Of a stretch of DNA of 64,000 nt, positions 33,100 through 42,295 are shown in pieces. The translations under genes were made by a program, and so were the position numbers. Source of the DNA: Paradesertivirga superstes (GTDB lineage Bacteria; Bacteroidota; Bacteroidia; Sphingobacteriales; Sphingobacteriaceae). The notes under the pieces were generated by a model. That model worked only from the letters and a program-made list of their open reading frames with translations. It did no database searches and was not told where the DNA came from. Positions within the stretch are counted from its first letter, which is position 1; each line of letters opens with the position of its first letter. The DNA lies in NCBI RefSeq assembly GCF_037622515.1, contig NZ_JBBJCN010000007.1, positions 62,001 to 126,000 of the forward strand, written 5' to 3'.

Positions 33100-35970
33100 A
33101 TGAAAAAACCTTTAATTATCCTTTCATTACTCCTGTATTTTATTGCTTCGCAAGCTCAGGACACAGGTATAAAAAATAACAGGATATTTAAATTTCCTCC
33201 GGGCATAACTTCAAACGACTATATTCCTGGTCGTATCATTCTGAAATTTAAAGCAGGTGTCGAATCTTCATCCAAATCTCTTTCAAGTATTCCGAAATTA
33301 AAATCAGCTGTTGTGATTTCCATGGATAAGAAGTTCCCTGAGACTTATCCTGAAAATAAAACCTATTCAAGAGGGCAAAAAGACCCTGGCCTCAATCGGA
33401 TTTTTGAACTTGTTATTTCCACTTCTGCTGATATAGAGAAAGTAATTACTGAGCTATTGACTGACCCCAATATTGACTATGCAGAACCTGTTTATATAAA
33501 TCATATTAATTATATCGCGAACGATCCCCGCTATCTTTCCGGGGAGCAGCAGTTTTTAAATATTGTAAGGGCGCCGTTGGCCTGGGACTTAATTCGCGAT
33601 GCCTCTGGTATTATTATCGGGATTGTAGATAGTGGTTCCGAACTAGCTCACCAGGATTTGGCAGCTAACATTTACTACAATATAGCAGATCCGGTTAATG
33701 GATTTGATGATGATGGCGACGGCTTTACAGATAATTATGCGGGCTGGGATTTTGTTGGAGCTACAGCAAATAATATAAAGGCCGATAATAACCCTAATGT
33801 TGTAGCGGCTAATAATGATCACGGGGTGCACGTAAGTGGTCTTGCCTCTGCTGTGACCGACAATGGTGTTGGGGTAGCCAGTATAGCGATGAATGCTAAA
33901 TTGCTGATCGTTAAAGCCGGACCTGATGATAGCGGGGCCGATATTTACAAAGGCTACGAGGGTGTTAAATACGCTGCGGATAAAGGTGCCAGAATCATAA
34001 ACTGCTCCTGGGGAAGTAAATCTGCAAGTAGTTTTGGTCGTGATGTTGTGGATTATGCCCTGAATAAAGGCTGTCTTATTGTTGCAGCTGCGGGTAATAC
34101 AGGAGCTAATCAACCAGAATACCCTGCGGCCTATCAGGGTGTTTTTGCTGTTGCTAACACAGATAATACAGATCGAAAGTCTCCATCTTCCAACTATGGG
34201 GATTATGTGACCCTGAGTGCTCCGGGAAGTTCATTACTTAGCACTACATTTAACAACGGCTATGGTGTAAGTACTGGTACTTCCATGTCGGCTCCAGTTG
34301 TGGCCAGTGCCGCTGCTTTGGTGAAAGCCTATTTCCCCCTATTAAGCATGCCGCAAGTGGGTGAATTATTAAGGGTTACGGCAGATAATATTGACTCCAG
34401 AAATCCGTCTTACATCGGGCTTCTGGGTAAAGGGAGGTTAAATGTTTTTAATGCATTAACGCAAACCTCACCATCCGTCAGGCTTCAAAAAATAACAGAA
34501 GAAGAACATCATTCTTCAAACGTTCAATTATCGGATACTCTTTATCTTTACCTGGATTTAAAGAATTTTTTGTTCCCGGCAGCAAACCTTAAAATTAGTT
34601 TAAGTACGGCAAATTCCGCAGTTACTGTTCTAATTCCTGAAATTACTATTCCATCTCTGAGTACCTTAGAGTCAAGGTCGCTTGTTGGTCCTTTTAAAGT
34701 CGCTGTTTCGCCCGGCACTTCTACTAATACCGCCGTTTCATTTAGATTGGATTATGCAGCTAATAATAATGCTTACCAGGATTTTGAAAAGTTTTCTGTG
34801 ATCGTAGCTAAAGATTACATCGACATACACACCAATTCTGTTACCACCACACTTTCCAGTACGGGTAGGATAGGGTTCAGTGCTCCATTGGCAGAAGCGG
34901 GAGCAGGGTTTCTCTATAAAGGCAATCAACTGTTGTATGAAGCATCCTTAATGATTGGTAATTCTTCTGGCAGGGTCTCTAATAATGCCAGGGGTGTTAA
35001 TGATCAGAGTGATGAACATTTTATAAAAGTGGTACGTGCCCATGAACTGGTTAATAATTCCGATTCCATCAAAGCCGAAGCACAGTTTGATGATACCGGA
35101 AATCCTGATCGATTATTTATATCTGTAAAGCAGCAAGTTATTGGTTATAAGTCTGCTCCTCACGACAAGTATATTATTTCCGAATATGAAATTACAAACA
35201 CTACCAACTTTTTATTGAAAAATGTTCATGTAGGGCTATTTACCGACTTTGATATATTTGGAGGGGTAGCCAATGTCACCCAATTTGACCCATCCTCTCG
35301 CCTGGGATATGTATATGATAAGCAACAAGTAGGGCCATATGCTGCAATAAAGCTTTTAAATCAAAATGCTCCTTTCATTTACTATCCTTTGTCTTATAAT
35401 ATTGTTAATAATCCGCTTAGTGATAATGATTTAACTATTGCAGAAAAGTGGGAGACATTGTCGAACGGAGTAAAAGAATTAAGTATGGGAACAACTACAT
35501 CGGGGATTGATGTTTCTTTTGTTTCAGGCAACGGGCCATATGATATTCCGGCCAATAGTTCTATAAAAGTAGCATTTGCCGTAATTGGCGGGGATAATTT
35601 GCAGGATATTAAAGCTTCCGGAAATTCCGCTCAGGAAAAATATAATCTTTTAAGTGCCCGTCCTCCACAGGAACCAATCACAAAAGTCCAGCTAAATATT
35701 TATCCAAATCCTGTTCTGACATCGGAAAGCGGGTTGAGCATCCTGCGTTTTGCTTTGCCTGAGAGTGGGATAGTTACTCTCGAACTTTGTAACGTTATGG
35801 GGCAGACAGTTAGAACACTTGTATCAAATCAACCTTATGGAAATGGAGTTCATTACCTTAACTATGACTTTGCAGGAGGTAATTTTGCTGATATTGGTAG
35901 TGGCATTTACTTTTACCGGTTGATTTATAATAATCAACTTACGACCAGTAAAATCAGTATTCTAAGATAG
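33100..35970 (+). CDS. Secreted subtilisin-like serine protease with type IX secretion sorting domain
   Basis: 956 residues: signal peptide (1-19, MKKPLIILSLLLYFIASQA), an inhibitor-like propeptide (about 40-135), an S8 peptidase domain with catalytic D177 (GIVDSGSE), H241 (NDHGVHVSGLA) and S395 (STGTSMSAPVV), a beta-rich middle and a C-terminal T9SS type A sorting domain (about 875-956; NIYPNPV, then GSGIYFYRLIYNNQLTTSKISIL). It should therefore be exported across the outer membrane. An insertion DDDGDGFTDNYAG near 205 looks calcium-binding. The stop overlaps tdk tail-to-tail by 9 nt. Confidence 0.95.
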   Translation: MKKPLIILSLLLYFIASQAQDTGIKNNRIFKFPPGITSNDYIPGRIILKFKAGVESSSKSLSSIPKLKSAVVISMDKKFPETYPENKTYSRGQKDPGLNRIFELVISTSADIEKVITELLTDPNIDYAEPVYINHINYIANDPRYLSGEQQFLNIVRAPLAWDLIRDASGIIIGIVDSGSELAHQDLAANIYYNIADPVNGFDDDGDGFTDNYAGWDFVGATANNIKADNNPNVVAANNDHGVHVSGLASAVTDNGVGVASIAMNAKLLIVKAGPDDSGADIYKGYEGVKYAADKGARIINCSWGSKSASSFGRDVVDYALNKGCLIVAAAGNTGANQPEYPAAYQGVFAVANTDNTDRKSPSSNYGDYVTLSAPGSSLLSTTFNNGYGVSTGTSMSAPVVASAAALVKAYFPLLSMPQVGELLRVTADNIDSRNPSYIGLLGKGRLNVFNALTQTSPSVRLQKITEEEHHSSNVQLSDTLYLYLDLKNFLFPAANLKISLSTANSAVTVLIPEITIPSLSTLESRSLVGPFKVAVSPGTSTNTAVSFRLDYAANNNAYQDFEKFSVIVAKDYIDIHTNSVTTTLSSTGRIGFSAPLAEAGAGFLYKGNQLLYEASLMIGNSSGRVSNNARGVNDQSDEHFIKVVRAHELVNNSDSIKAEAQFDDTGNPDRLFISVKQQVIGYKSAPHDKYIISEYEITNTTNFLLKNVHVGLFTDFDIFGGVANVTQFDPSSRLGYVYDKQQVGPYAAIKLLNQNAPFIYYPLSYNIVNNPLSDNDLTIAEKWETLSNGVKELSMGTTTSGIDVSFVSGNGPYDIPANSSIKVAFAVIGGDNLQDIKASGNSAQEKYNLLSARPPQEPITKVQLNIYPNPVLTSESGLSILRFALPESGIVTLELCNVMGQTVRTLVSNQPYGNGVHYLNYDFAGGNFADIGSGIYFYRLIYNNQLTTSKISILR

Positions 35971-36549
35971 TTCTTCAGAAGTATTAAAGCATAACCTGCA
36001 GCGGGGTTCATAGCTTTCTTTTTCACCCACAAGAATTTGTCTGATGTCAGCGATTTTGCGATAGGAGTACGTTGCAGGGCAGCCGCACATCGCGCATATT
36101 GCATGCACCTTGGTAACTTCTTCGGCAATAGCCATAAGGGCGGGCATTGGTCCGAAGGGCTTGCCTTTAAAATCCATATCCAGTCCTGCTACTATCACCC
36201 GAATTCCTTTAGACGCAAGTTTTGTACAAACATCGGGAAGTTCCTCATCTAAAAATTGAGCTTCGTCTATTCCAACTACCTGAGAACGGGAACCAAGTAG
36301 CAAAATTGACGAGGCATTTTCAACAGGGGTTGAATGAATGGAATTCAAATCGTGAGAAACTACAGCTGTCTCATCATACCGGATATCGATCTTAGGTTTA
36401 AAAATTTCGATTTTAAGTTTAGCAATTTGGGCACGGCGTAAGCGGCGAATCAGTTCTTCAGTTTTACCCGAAAACATTGATCCGCAAATTACCTCAATAC
36501 TGCCTCGCGGTCCGGTAACGGACCTGAAATGTAATTCACTAAATAACAT
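35962..36549 (-). CDS. tdk: Thymidine kinase (TK1-like)
   Basis: 195 residues; ATP-dependent phosphorylation of thymidine in salvage. The Walker A motif GSMFSGKTEEL (about 23-33), Walker B/DEAQFL and the zinc cysteines (CAMCGC near 142-147 and CRLC near the C-terminus) identify the TK1 class. Length is normal. The last codons overlap the subtilase gene. It is divergent from the gene at 36644. Confidence 0.96.
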   Translation of the reverse strand: MLFSELHFRSVTGPRGSIEVICGSMFSGKTEELIRRLRRAQIAKLKIEIFKPKIDIRYDETAVVSHDLNSIHSTPVENASSILLLGSRSQVVGIDEAQFLDEELPDVCTKLASKGIRVIVAGLDMDFKGKPFGPMPALMAIAEEVTKVHAICAMCGCPATYSYRKIADIRQILVGEKESYEPRCRLCFNTSEELS

Positions 36550-36590
36550 GTAAAAGCCCTTTGCTGCGGGCTAATATCAGAATTTAATAC

Positions 36591-36598
36591 TATTTTTG
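36591..36598 (+). promoter_or_regulatory. -7 promoter element (TATTTTTG) for the 36644 gene
   Basis: An exact TAnnTTTG match with a predicted leader of about 40 nt. The nearest TTTG upstream (36560-36563) is too far away for a normal -33 box. Confidence 0.4.
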
Positions 36599-36643
36599 GC
36601 AGCCTAGTTACTAACATATACACGCTGTAAAAGTTACCCTAAA

Positions 36644-37609
36644 ATGAGAGCAAATAATATATTCAGGAAAGTAGGAGGTATATTATCCGAGATTAATGAG
36701 CAGTATCGATATTTATCAGAATCTTCTGATAATCTGAATGAGCTGGAGCTGGAGTTGCTTTCGGCTAATGCTGATTTTCTTGCAGAACATATTAAGGTGC
36801 TTAAAAAATTAAACTCTTCTCAGGATAATTCTGCTAAGCAAGAGCCTGCTAGTTCACAAGAAAAATTAGCTGTTGAACCACAATTTCAGAAATACGAAAA
36901 AGAACCTGAGAATATACCGGTTGCAGGTGAGGTGATTAAGGATGATGTTTATCCATCCAACGAACTAGATGAAGATAAAACCCCACTTGAAAATGAGGCT
37001 GTACCTGAGGCTGAATTAACTTCGGCTGCAATACCCGTTTATCCGCAGGGAATAGAAGAGTATAATACTTTAGTGGAAGAAGACCAGTCAGAAATTGTGG
37101 AAGAGCAAGCTGATAGGAATGTAGCTGAAATTAACGAAGCTGAGTCATCTTACCTTGAAACCCCGGTTCCTGTGATAAATGAAGAATCTTCTTCCCCGAC
37201 GCAAGAATCATCCCCTGTAATTAACGAAGTGATTATTGAGGAAAAAATAGTTAATGTAGAAGTTCCGTCTATTGCCGAGATGCAGGAAAAGGTTCCAACG
37301 TTAAATGAGATGATGTCTGCACAGAGACCTCAGAATAATTCTATCGGATTGATAAATAAGCAAGCTGTTACAGACCTGAAGGCGATCATTAATCTGAATG
37401 ATAAATTGCTGTTTATTAAAGATTTGTTTAATGGATATAGTCTTGCTTATAGTGAAGCTATAGAAATTATTAATCGCTTTGATTCTTTTGAGGCCGCTGA
37501 CAATTTTCTTAAGACAAATTATGCGGGTAAAAATAACTGGGCATCCAGGCAAGGCACAGCCGATAAACTTTACGAATTATTAAACAGGCGATTTTCAGCA
37601 AATAGTTAA
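36644..37609 (+). CDS. Hypothetical protein with acidic disordered linker and C-terminal helical domain
   Basis: 321 residues. The first 60 form a likely coiled coil (INEQYRYLSESSDNLNELEL...). Residues about 65-225 are acidic and repetitive (E, P, S, V), probably disordered. The C-terminal 80 residues (from about 240) are a compact helical domain (INLNDKLLFIKDLFNGYSLA, then NNWASRQGTADKLYELLNRR). No signal peptide or membrane segment is seen. I recognise the C-terminal domain only as a type common in Bacteroidota, with no known function. It is flanked by tdk and the rod-shape genes. Confidence 0.75.
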   Translation: MRANNIFRKVGGILSEINEQYRYLSESSDNLNELELELLSANADFLAEHIKVLKKLNSSQDNSAKQEPASSQEKLAVEPQFQKYEKEPENIPVAGEVIKDDVYPSNELDEDKTPLENEAVPEAELTSAAIPVYPQGIEEYNTLVEEDQSEIVEEQADRNVAEINEAESSYLETPVPVINEESSSPTQESSPVINEVIIEEKIVNVEVPSIAEMQEKVPTLNEMMSAQRPQNNSIGLINKQAVTDLKAIINLNDKLLFIKDLFNGYSLAYSEAIEIINRFDSFEAADNFLKTNYAGKNNWASRQGTADKLYELLNRRFSANS

Positions 37610-37675
37610 TGCTATAAATCGCTTTATTAAAATATCAGAAAGGTGGAATTTAAGATTGTTTGAATGTTCAATAAT

Positions 37676-38935
37676 TTAAATCACCCCCATCCGGTTTGAA
37701 TCCAGTCTTAAAAGAATAAATAACAGGATTGTAAAGCTGATTAAAGAAGATCCGCCATAACTAATAAAAGGCAGAGGTATTCCGATTACCGGAACTAGTC
37801 CTATGGTCATTCCGATATTGATAAAGAAATGGAAGAAAAGTATGGAGGCCACGCCGTATCCGTAAACTCTGGTAAATGAAGATCGCTGCCTTTCTGCAAG
37901 GTTAATAATTCGGATCAAAAGGGTGACATATAAGCTAATTACCGCAAGGCTTCCAATAAAGCCCCATTCTTCTCCTACCGTACAGAAAATAAAGTCTGTG
38001 CTTTGTTCTGGCACAAAATCATATTTAGTTTGAGTCCCCTGTAAGTACCCTTTACCCCATAATCCACCAGAACCTATTGCTATTTTGGATTGATTTAAAT
38101 TATAACCTTGTCCGCGCGGATCGTCAATTTTACCAAGGATAACATCGATCCTGTTACGCTGATGCGATTGCAGGATGTTTTTATATGCGAAGTCTACAGT
38201 AAAAATAAAGATTACAGACATAATTAAACCGATACCTATTGTGGTAATAAAGGACCGGTTTTTTTTATTTGAATAAATCAATAATCCAGCTATTGCGATC
38301 AAAGCTCCTATTACAATAATTTTACTAAACAGGAGTGTGAGGACAAATAGGGCTATAAATAAGGCGCCGACAACCAGAGTGTGTCCTGGCAAGCCCTCAC
38401 GATATAATACAAAAACTAAAGAGGTAAACGTCAGGGCAGAACCTGTATCGGGCTGAAGCATAATTAATGCCATGGGAATAACAATGATTAGCCCGGTAAC
38501 GAATAATGTCTGAAAATCAGTCAGTTTCAGATTAGTTGAATTGAAATATTTTGCAAGCAGCAGGCAGGTAGCAAATTTGGCAAATTCAGAAGGTTGAAGC
38601 CTGAAACTACCAATGGGAATCCATGCCTGGTTGCCTCCTACATTTCGTCCAACAAATAGAACCACAACAAGAAGTATGAGTGTAACTCCATAAAAAATAG
38701 GAGAGAAGGCATTAATGAATTTATTATCCAGTAATAGAATTACCACCCCTAGAATTAATGCAACAATTATAAAAAGTAATTGCTTTCCGTAGTTGGTTTC
38801 GAGATCAAAAATGCTGGGATGCAGTGGATCGTATACCGCCGCATGTATATTAAACCAGCCGATAATGCAAAGCGCCAGGTAGATAGAGATTATTACCCAG
38901 TCAATATTAAAAAAAAGGCTGCGCTGATTAATCAT
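37676..38935 (-). CDS. rodA: Rod-shape-determining protein RodA (SEDS glycosyltransferase)
   Basis: 419 residues with about ten membrane helices. SEDS proteins polymerise lipid II into glycan strands together with a class B PBP. Typical motifs are GSFRLQPSEFAKFATCLLLA, the large periplasmic loop with GSGGLWGKGYLQGTQTKYDF and the C-terminal GIPLPFISYGGSSL. Its start overlaps the end of mrdA by 8 nt, the natural partner gene. Last gene of the mre-mrd operon. Confidence 0.97.
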   Translation of the reverse strand: MINQRSLFFNIDWVIISIYLALCIIGWFNIHAAVYDPLHPSIFDLETNYGKQLLFIIVALILGVVILLLDNKFINAFSPIFYGVTLILLVVVLFVGRNVGGNQAWIPIGSFRLQPSEFAKFATCLLLAKYFNSTNLKLTDFQTLFVTGLIIVIPMALIMLQPDTGSALTFTSLVFVLYREGLPGHTLVVGALFIALFVLTLLFSKIIVIGALIAIAGLLIYSNKKNRSFITTIGIGLIMSVIFIFTVDFAYKNILQSHQRNRIDVILGKIDDPRGQGYNLNQSKIAIGSGGLWGKGYLQGTQTKYDFVPEQSTDFIFCTVGEEWGFIGSLAVISLYVTLLIRIINLAERQRSSFTRVYGYGVASILFFHFFINIGMTIGLVPVIGIPLPFISYGGSSLISFTILLFILLRLDSNRMGVI

Positions 38936-40859
38936 TTTTTAAAATAGCATTTGTGTTCGCCTCAATTGGCTTCGGTTTAGGTTTATTTGAGGTACTATCA
39001 GGCTTTTTTACAGGCGCGGTTCTGGCTTTTACCTTTGCTCCAGGTAATAAATTACCTTCCAGTATCCGGTCAAGATAGTATTTCGGTCGTGATATACTGT
39101 CGGTGATATACTTTTCAATCATTAAACTGGCTATCGGTGCAGCCCAGGTTGAACCATGTCCGCCGTTTTCTACAATAACAGCTATGGCAATTTTAGGGTT
39201 ATTTCTTGGTGCAAACGCGAAAAATACCGAATGATCATCACCATGAGGATTTTCCACCGTTCCTGTTTTTCCGCATATTTCAATTCCGGGTATGGCGGAA
39301 TAGGTAGCGGTTCCGCCGTCCTGGTTAACCACCATACTCATACCGCGAATTACTGTTTCAAAGTATTTCGCATCTACGCCTACACTATTCTTCTTAGTAT
39401 ACTCAGTTTTGATAACATTTTTTTCTCCGATGGCTTTTACCAGATGTGGTTTGAAGTAAAATCCGCGGTTAGCGACTGTCGCAACGACATTTGCCATTTG
39501 CAGGGGCGTGATGCCAAGCTCGCCTTGCCCTATAGAAAGTGAGATGTTAAATCCGGAACGCCATTTATCGCTTCCCCATCGTTTCGTATAAAGTTCATCC
39601 GTTGGTAGATGCCCGTTTCTTTCAGCTGGCAGATCAATATCTAATTTTGTTCCTATTCCAAATTTCGCAACTCCTTCGCGCCAGCGTTTAAATCCATTAA
39701 CAGGCCGCATGCCCGAGCGATCTACAATTGTTGCATACACATTTCCATAATATGTATTGCAGGAAACCTGAATCGAACGGGCCAGATCTACTGTTCCGTG
39801 AACATGGGTACATTTCATAGGACGGCGTGCACCATACCAGTATCCTCCAGTGCAATTTACACTCGTCTCAGGCTTTATTAAACCAAACTGCTGTCCCAGA
39901 AGGGCATTAATTACTTTAAATGTAGAACCCGGAGGATATTCGGCCTGAATTGGCCGGATAAACATTGGTTTATTAGGGTCCTTGTCCAGAATTTCGTAAT
40001 TCTTTCCCCTCTGCCTGCCAACCATTAAATTCGGGTTGTAGGTGGGGCTGCTTACAAATGCAAGAATTTCTCCCGTAGAGGGTTCTATGGCAACAATACT
40101 TCCGATTTTGTTATTCATCAGTTGTTCCCCGAATTTTTGCAGTGCTTTGTCGAGTGAACTGATTAACTGATCCCCCGAAACGGCTGTGGTATCATAGCGT
40201 CCGTCGGCAAAATGACCTTTTGGGCGGTTAAATGCATCAACCATCAAATTCTGAACTCCCCTTTGGCCTCTCAGAAGGTCCTCGTAAGATTTCTCAACTC
40301 CGGTACGCCCGATATAGTCACCTCTGCGGTAAAATCCACCAGATCGCTCGATATCTCTTTCATTTACTTCTCCTATATATCCCAAAAACTGAGCTGCGAT
40401 ACTATCTGGATATTTTCTGACAGATCTGTTCTGAACATAGAATCCCGGAAATTCGGATAGCTTTTCCTGAAAAGTGGCAAACGTTATGGCCGACAGTTGC
40501 TTCTCGAAAATTGAAGACGTATAACGGGAATACCTGATTGCTTTTTTGAATCGTTTATCAAAACCTTCCTTATCAATGCCAATCAAACGGCAGAATTCAA
40601 GGGTGTCGAATGGCTTCACTTCCCGGGGAATAACCATTAAGTCGTATACGGGTTCATTTTGTGCTAATATTTTCCCTGTACGGTCTAATATTACCCCCCT
40701 TGCAGGATACACAATGACTTTACGTAAAACGTTATTATTCGCCGAAAGAAAATAACTTTTATCTATAACCTGGATGTAAAATAGCCTTAGTAGCAATATT
40801 AGAGCAATCGCTATAAATATCCCTTGAATAACATACCGGCGGGGGAAGAAACTATTCAT
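38928..40859 (-). CDS. mrdA: Penicillin-binding protein 2 (elongasome transpeptidase)
   Basis: 643 residues: one N-terminal membrane helix (about 10-28), a pedestal domain (about 50-220) and a transpeptidase domain. S-x-x-K is in PPGSTFKVINALLG, S-x-N in VSCNTYYG and K-T-G in CGKTGTVENP. The C-terminus adds a lysine/proline-rich tail of about 40 residues (KKPDSTSNKPKPKP) that is longer than in many PBP2s. It crosslinks the strands made by RodA during side-wall growth. It is 6 bp after mreD. Confidence 0.97.
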   Translation of the reverse strand: MNSFFPRRYVIQGIFIAIALILLLRLFYIQVIDKSYFLSANNNVLRKVIVYPARGVILDRTGKILAQNEPVYDLMVIPREVKPFDTLEFCRLIGIDKEGFDKRFKKAIRYSRYTSSIFEKQLSAITFATFQEKLSEFPGFYVQNRSVRKYPDSIAAQFLGYIGEVNERDIERSGGFYRRGDYIGRTGVEKSYEDLLRGQRGVQNLMVDAFNRPKGHFADGRYDTTAVSGDQLISSLDKALQKFGEQLMNNKIGSIVAIEPSTGEILAFVSSPTYNPNLMVGRQRGKNYEILDKDPNKPMFIRPIQAEYPPGSTFKVINALLGQQFGLIKPETSVNCTGGYWYGARRPMKCTHVHGTVDLARSIQVSCNTYYGNVYATIVDRSGMRPVNGFKRWREGVAKFGIGTKLDIDLPAERNGHLPTDELYTKRWGSDKWRSGFNISLSIGQGELGITPLQMANVVATVANRGFYFKPHLVKAIGEKNVIKTEYTKKNSVGVDAKYFETVIRGMSMVVNQDGGTATYSAIPGIEICGKTGTVENPHGDDHSVFFAFAPRNNPKIAIAVIVENGGHGSTWAAPIASLMIEKYITDSISRPKYYLDRILEGNLLPGAKVKARTAPVKKPDSTSNKPKPKPIEANTNAILKND

Positions 40860-40865
40860 TTTGTG

Positions 40866-41381
40866 TTAACGTTCTTTCTTGCGGTAGAAGATGAACTCAG
40901 CTACTAAAATCAGAAATACAGTAAAAAGAGAACTCAAAATTATCCTAAATAGTGTGTACTGAAAGTCATTTAAGCTGAAGTCTTCAATTAAAAACAAAGT
41001 TGTATGATGTACGAGAGTTAATATACTTGCATAAAAAACAAACCATCTGAATCCCATTATTCCCAGCTTTGGTTCGGGCTCTATTTCGAAGCTTAAGCGT
41101 TGAACTGTGATACTTATAAATATTATTCTCACTAGGGCTAAAACAGTACAGGCTGCAGCATTTACACCTAGTGTATCATAAAAGCTATCTATGGTTAATC
41201 CAATTAAAAACGCCAGCAAAAATACCAGCCAGTTGGGTGTTTCAAAGGGCAGGAGAAGAATAAACAGGATGTATAGAAAGGGTACTGAAAGGTTATAATA
41301 CCCAATGTTTTTAAGTAAGAATACCTGTATAAAAACCAGTAATGCAAAACGTATCAGGTTGCTGGTAAATATTCTAATCAT
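40866..41381 (-). CDS. mreD: Rod-shape-determining protein MreD
   Basis: 171 residues with about five membrane helices, consistent in size and hydropathy with MreD. The ATG overlaps the mreC stop by 4 nt. Sequence motifs are weak in this family, so much of the assignment rests on its place between mreC and mrdA. Confidence 0.9.
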   Translation of the reverse strand: MIRIFTSNLIRFALLVFIQVFLLKNIGYYNLSVPFLYILFILLLPFETPNWLVFLLAFLIGLTIDSFYDTLGVNAAACTVLALVRIIFISITVQRLSFEIEPEPKLGIMGFRWFVFYASILTLVHHTTLFLIEDFSLNDFQYTLFRIILSSLFTVFLILVAEFIFYRKKER

Positions 41382-42217
41382 TTTACTGCCTGGTTTTGAG
41401 TTTCTAAAGCTTGTCGCTCAACGGCTAACTTGCTTTTAATGATATAGACATATGCAAGCGTGGAAAAATCAGTACTTAGTTTCACTTTCACTTCAGATGA
41501 AATTTCCCCCGTTTTCTTTCTGGTAACTGCCACTCTTCCAATGGCGATTTCTGCCGGAAATACAGAAGAATAACCCGAAGTAACAATATGAAATCCCTTC
41601 TTTACCTCTACATGGTTCGGGATGTCTTTCAGCGTAGCTATTTGCGGGTCATAATTTTCTTGCCCCCAAACCAAAGAGCCAAAAGCCTGATTCTCTGAAA
41701 TCCGCGCACTAATTCTTGTGTCCTGATGTAATAAAGATCTTATTGTAGCATAATGGTCAGATACGTTTTCTACGATTCCCACAATGCCTGAAGAGCAGAT
41801 AACCCCCATCCCTTTTTCAATTCCATGACGTTTACCTTTATCAATAGTGATGGTGTTGTTTTTCTGATGGATTGAATTGTTTACCACTTTACCCACTATA
41901 TAAGTGTATTGTTGGAAACGGGTTGTGTCATTAACTGAAATTTGCTGTATGCTATCGTTGTAAAACGAGCTTTTCAATGATGCCCTTAAGCGTGCATTTT
42001 CGGCTGCAAGACTATCATTAACCTGTGCTAATCGCAGATATTCCTGAAGTGAATTCACTCTTTGATATGATTGACCAATAAGCTGATTGGAAGAATTTAA
42101 AACACTGGCCCGCTGAAATGAATTATTTCTAACCACGAGCACAAGGGAGGTGATAAAAAAGATAACGAAAAAAAAGAATGCGTTGTACTTGCTGATAAAT
42201 ATCAATAGGTTACGCAT
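41378..42217 (-). CDS. mreC: Rod-shape-determining protein MreC
   Basis: 279 residues: one N-terminal membrane helix (about 10-30), a coiled-coil segment (about 55-90) and a periplasmic double beta-barrel (GKVVNNSIHQKNNTITIDKG, then GVICSSGIVGIVENVSDHYA). It links MreB to PBP2 and RodA. A 78-bp gap with a strong hairpin separates it from mreB. Confidence 0.96.
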   Translation of the reverse strand: MRNLLIFISKYNAFFFFVIFFITSLVLVVRNNSFQRASVLNSSNQLIGQSYQRVNSLQEYLRLAQVNDSLAAENARLRASLKSSFYNDSIQQISVNDTTRFQQYTYIVGKVVNNSIHQKNNTITIDKGKRHGIEKGMGVICSSGIVGIVENVSDHYATIRSLLHQDTRISARISENQAFGSLVWGQENYDPQIATLKDIPNHVEVKKGFHIVTSGYSSVFPAEIAIGRVAVTRKKTGEISSEVKVKLSTDFSTLAYVYIIKSKLAVERQALETQNQAVK

Positions 42218-42230
42218 AGGTCATTGTTTG

Positions 42231-42292
42231 AATGAGTGAATGAGAGAATAATAAAGCATTCGCTCCTTTATTCATTCCATCATTCACTCATT
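42231..42292. repeat. Long imperfect hairpin between mreB and mreC
   Basis: The arms 42231-42243 and 42280-42292 pair perfectly over 13 bp (AATGAGTGAATGA). Inside them, 42246-42256 pairs with 42266-42277 with one bulge, leaving a 9-nt loop. About 24 bp pair in total. It fills the mreB-mreC gap, has no U-tract and looks like an mRNA structure or a dispersed palindromic repeat rather than a terminator. Confidence 0.75.
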
Positions 42293-42295
42293 GAA

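Noticed and set aside
33643..34113. 156-residue frame opposite the subtilase gene
   Set aside because: It lies over the catalytic domain of a clear protease and shows no motif.
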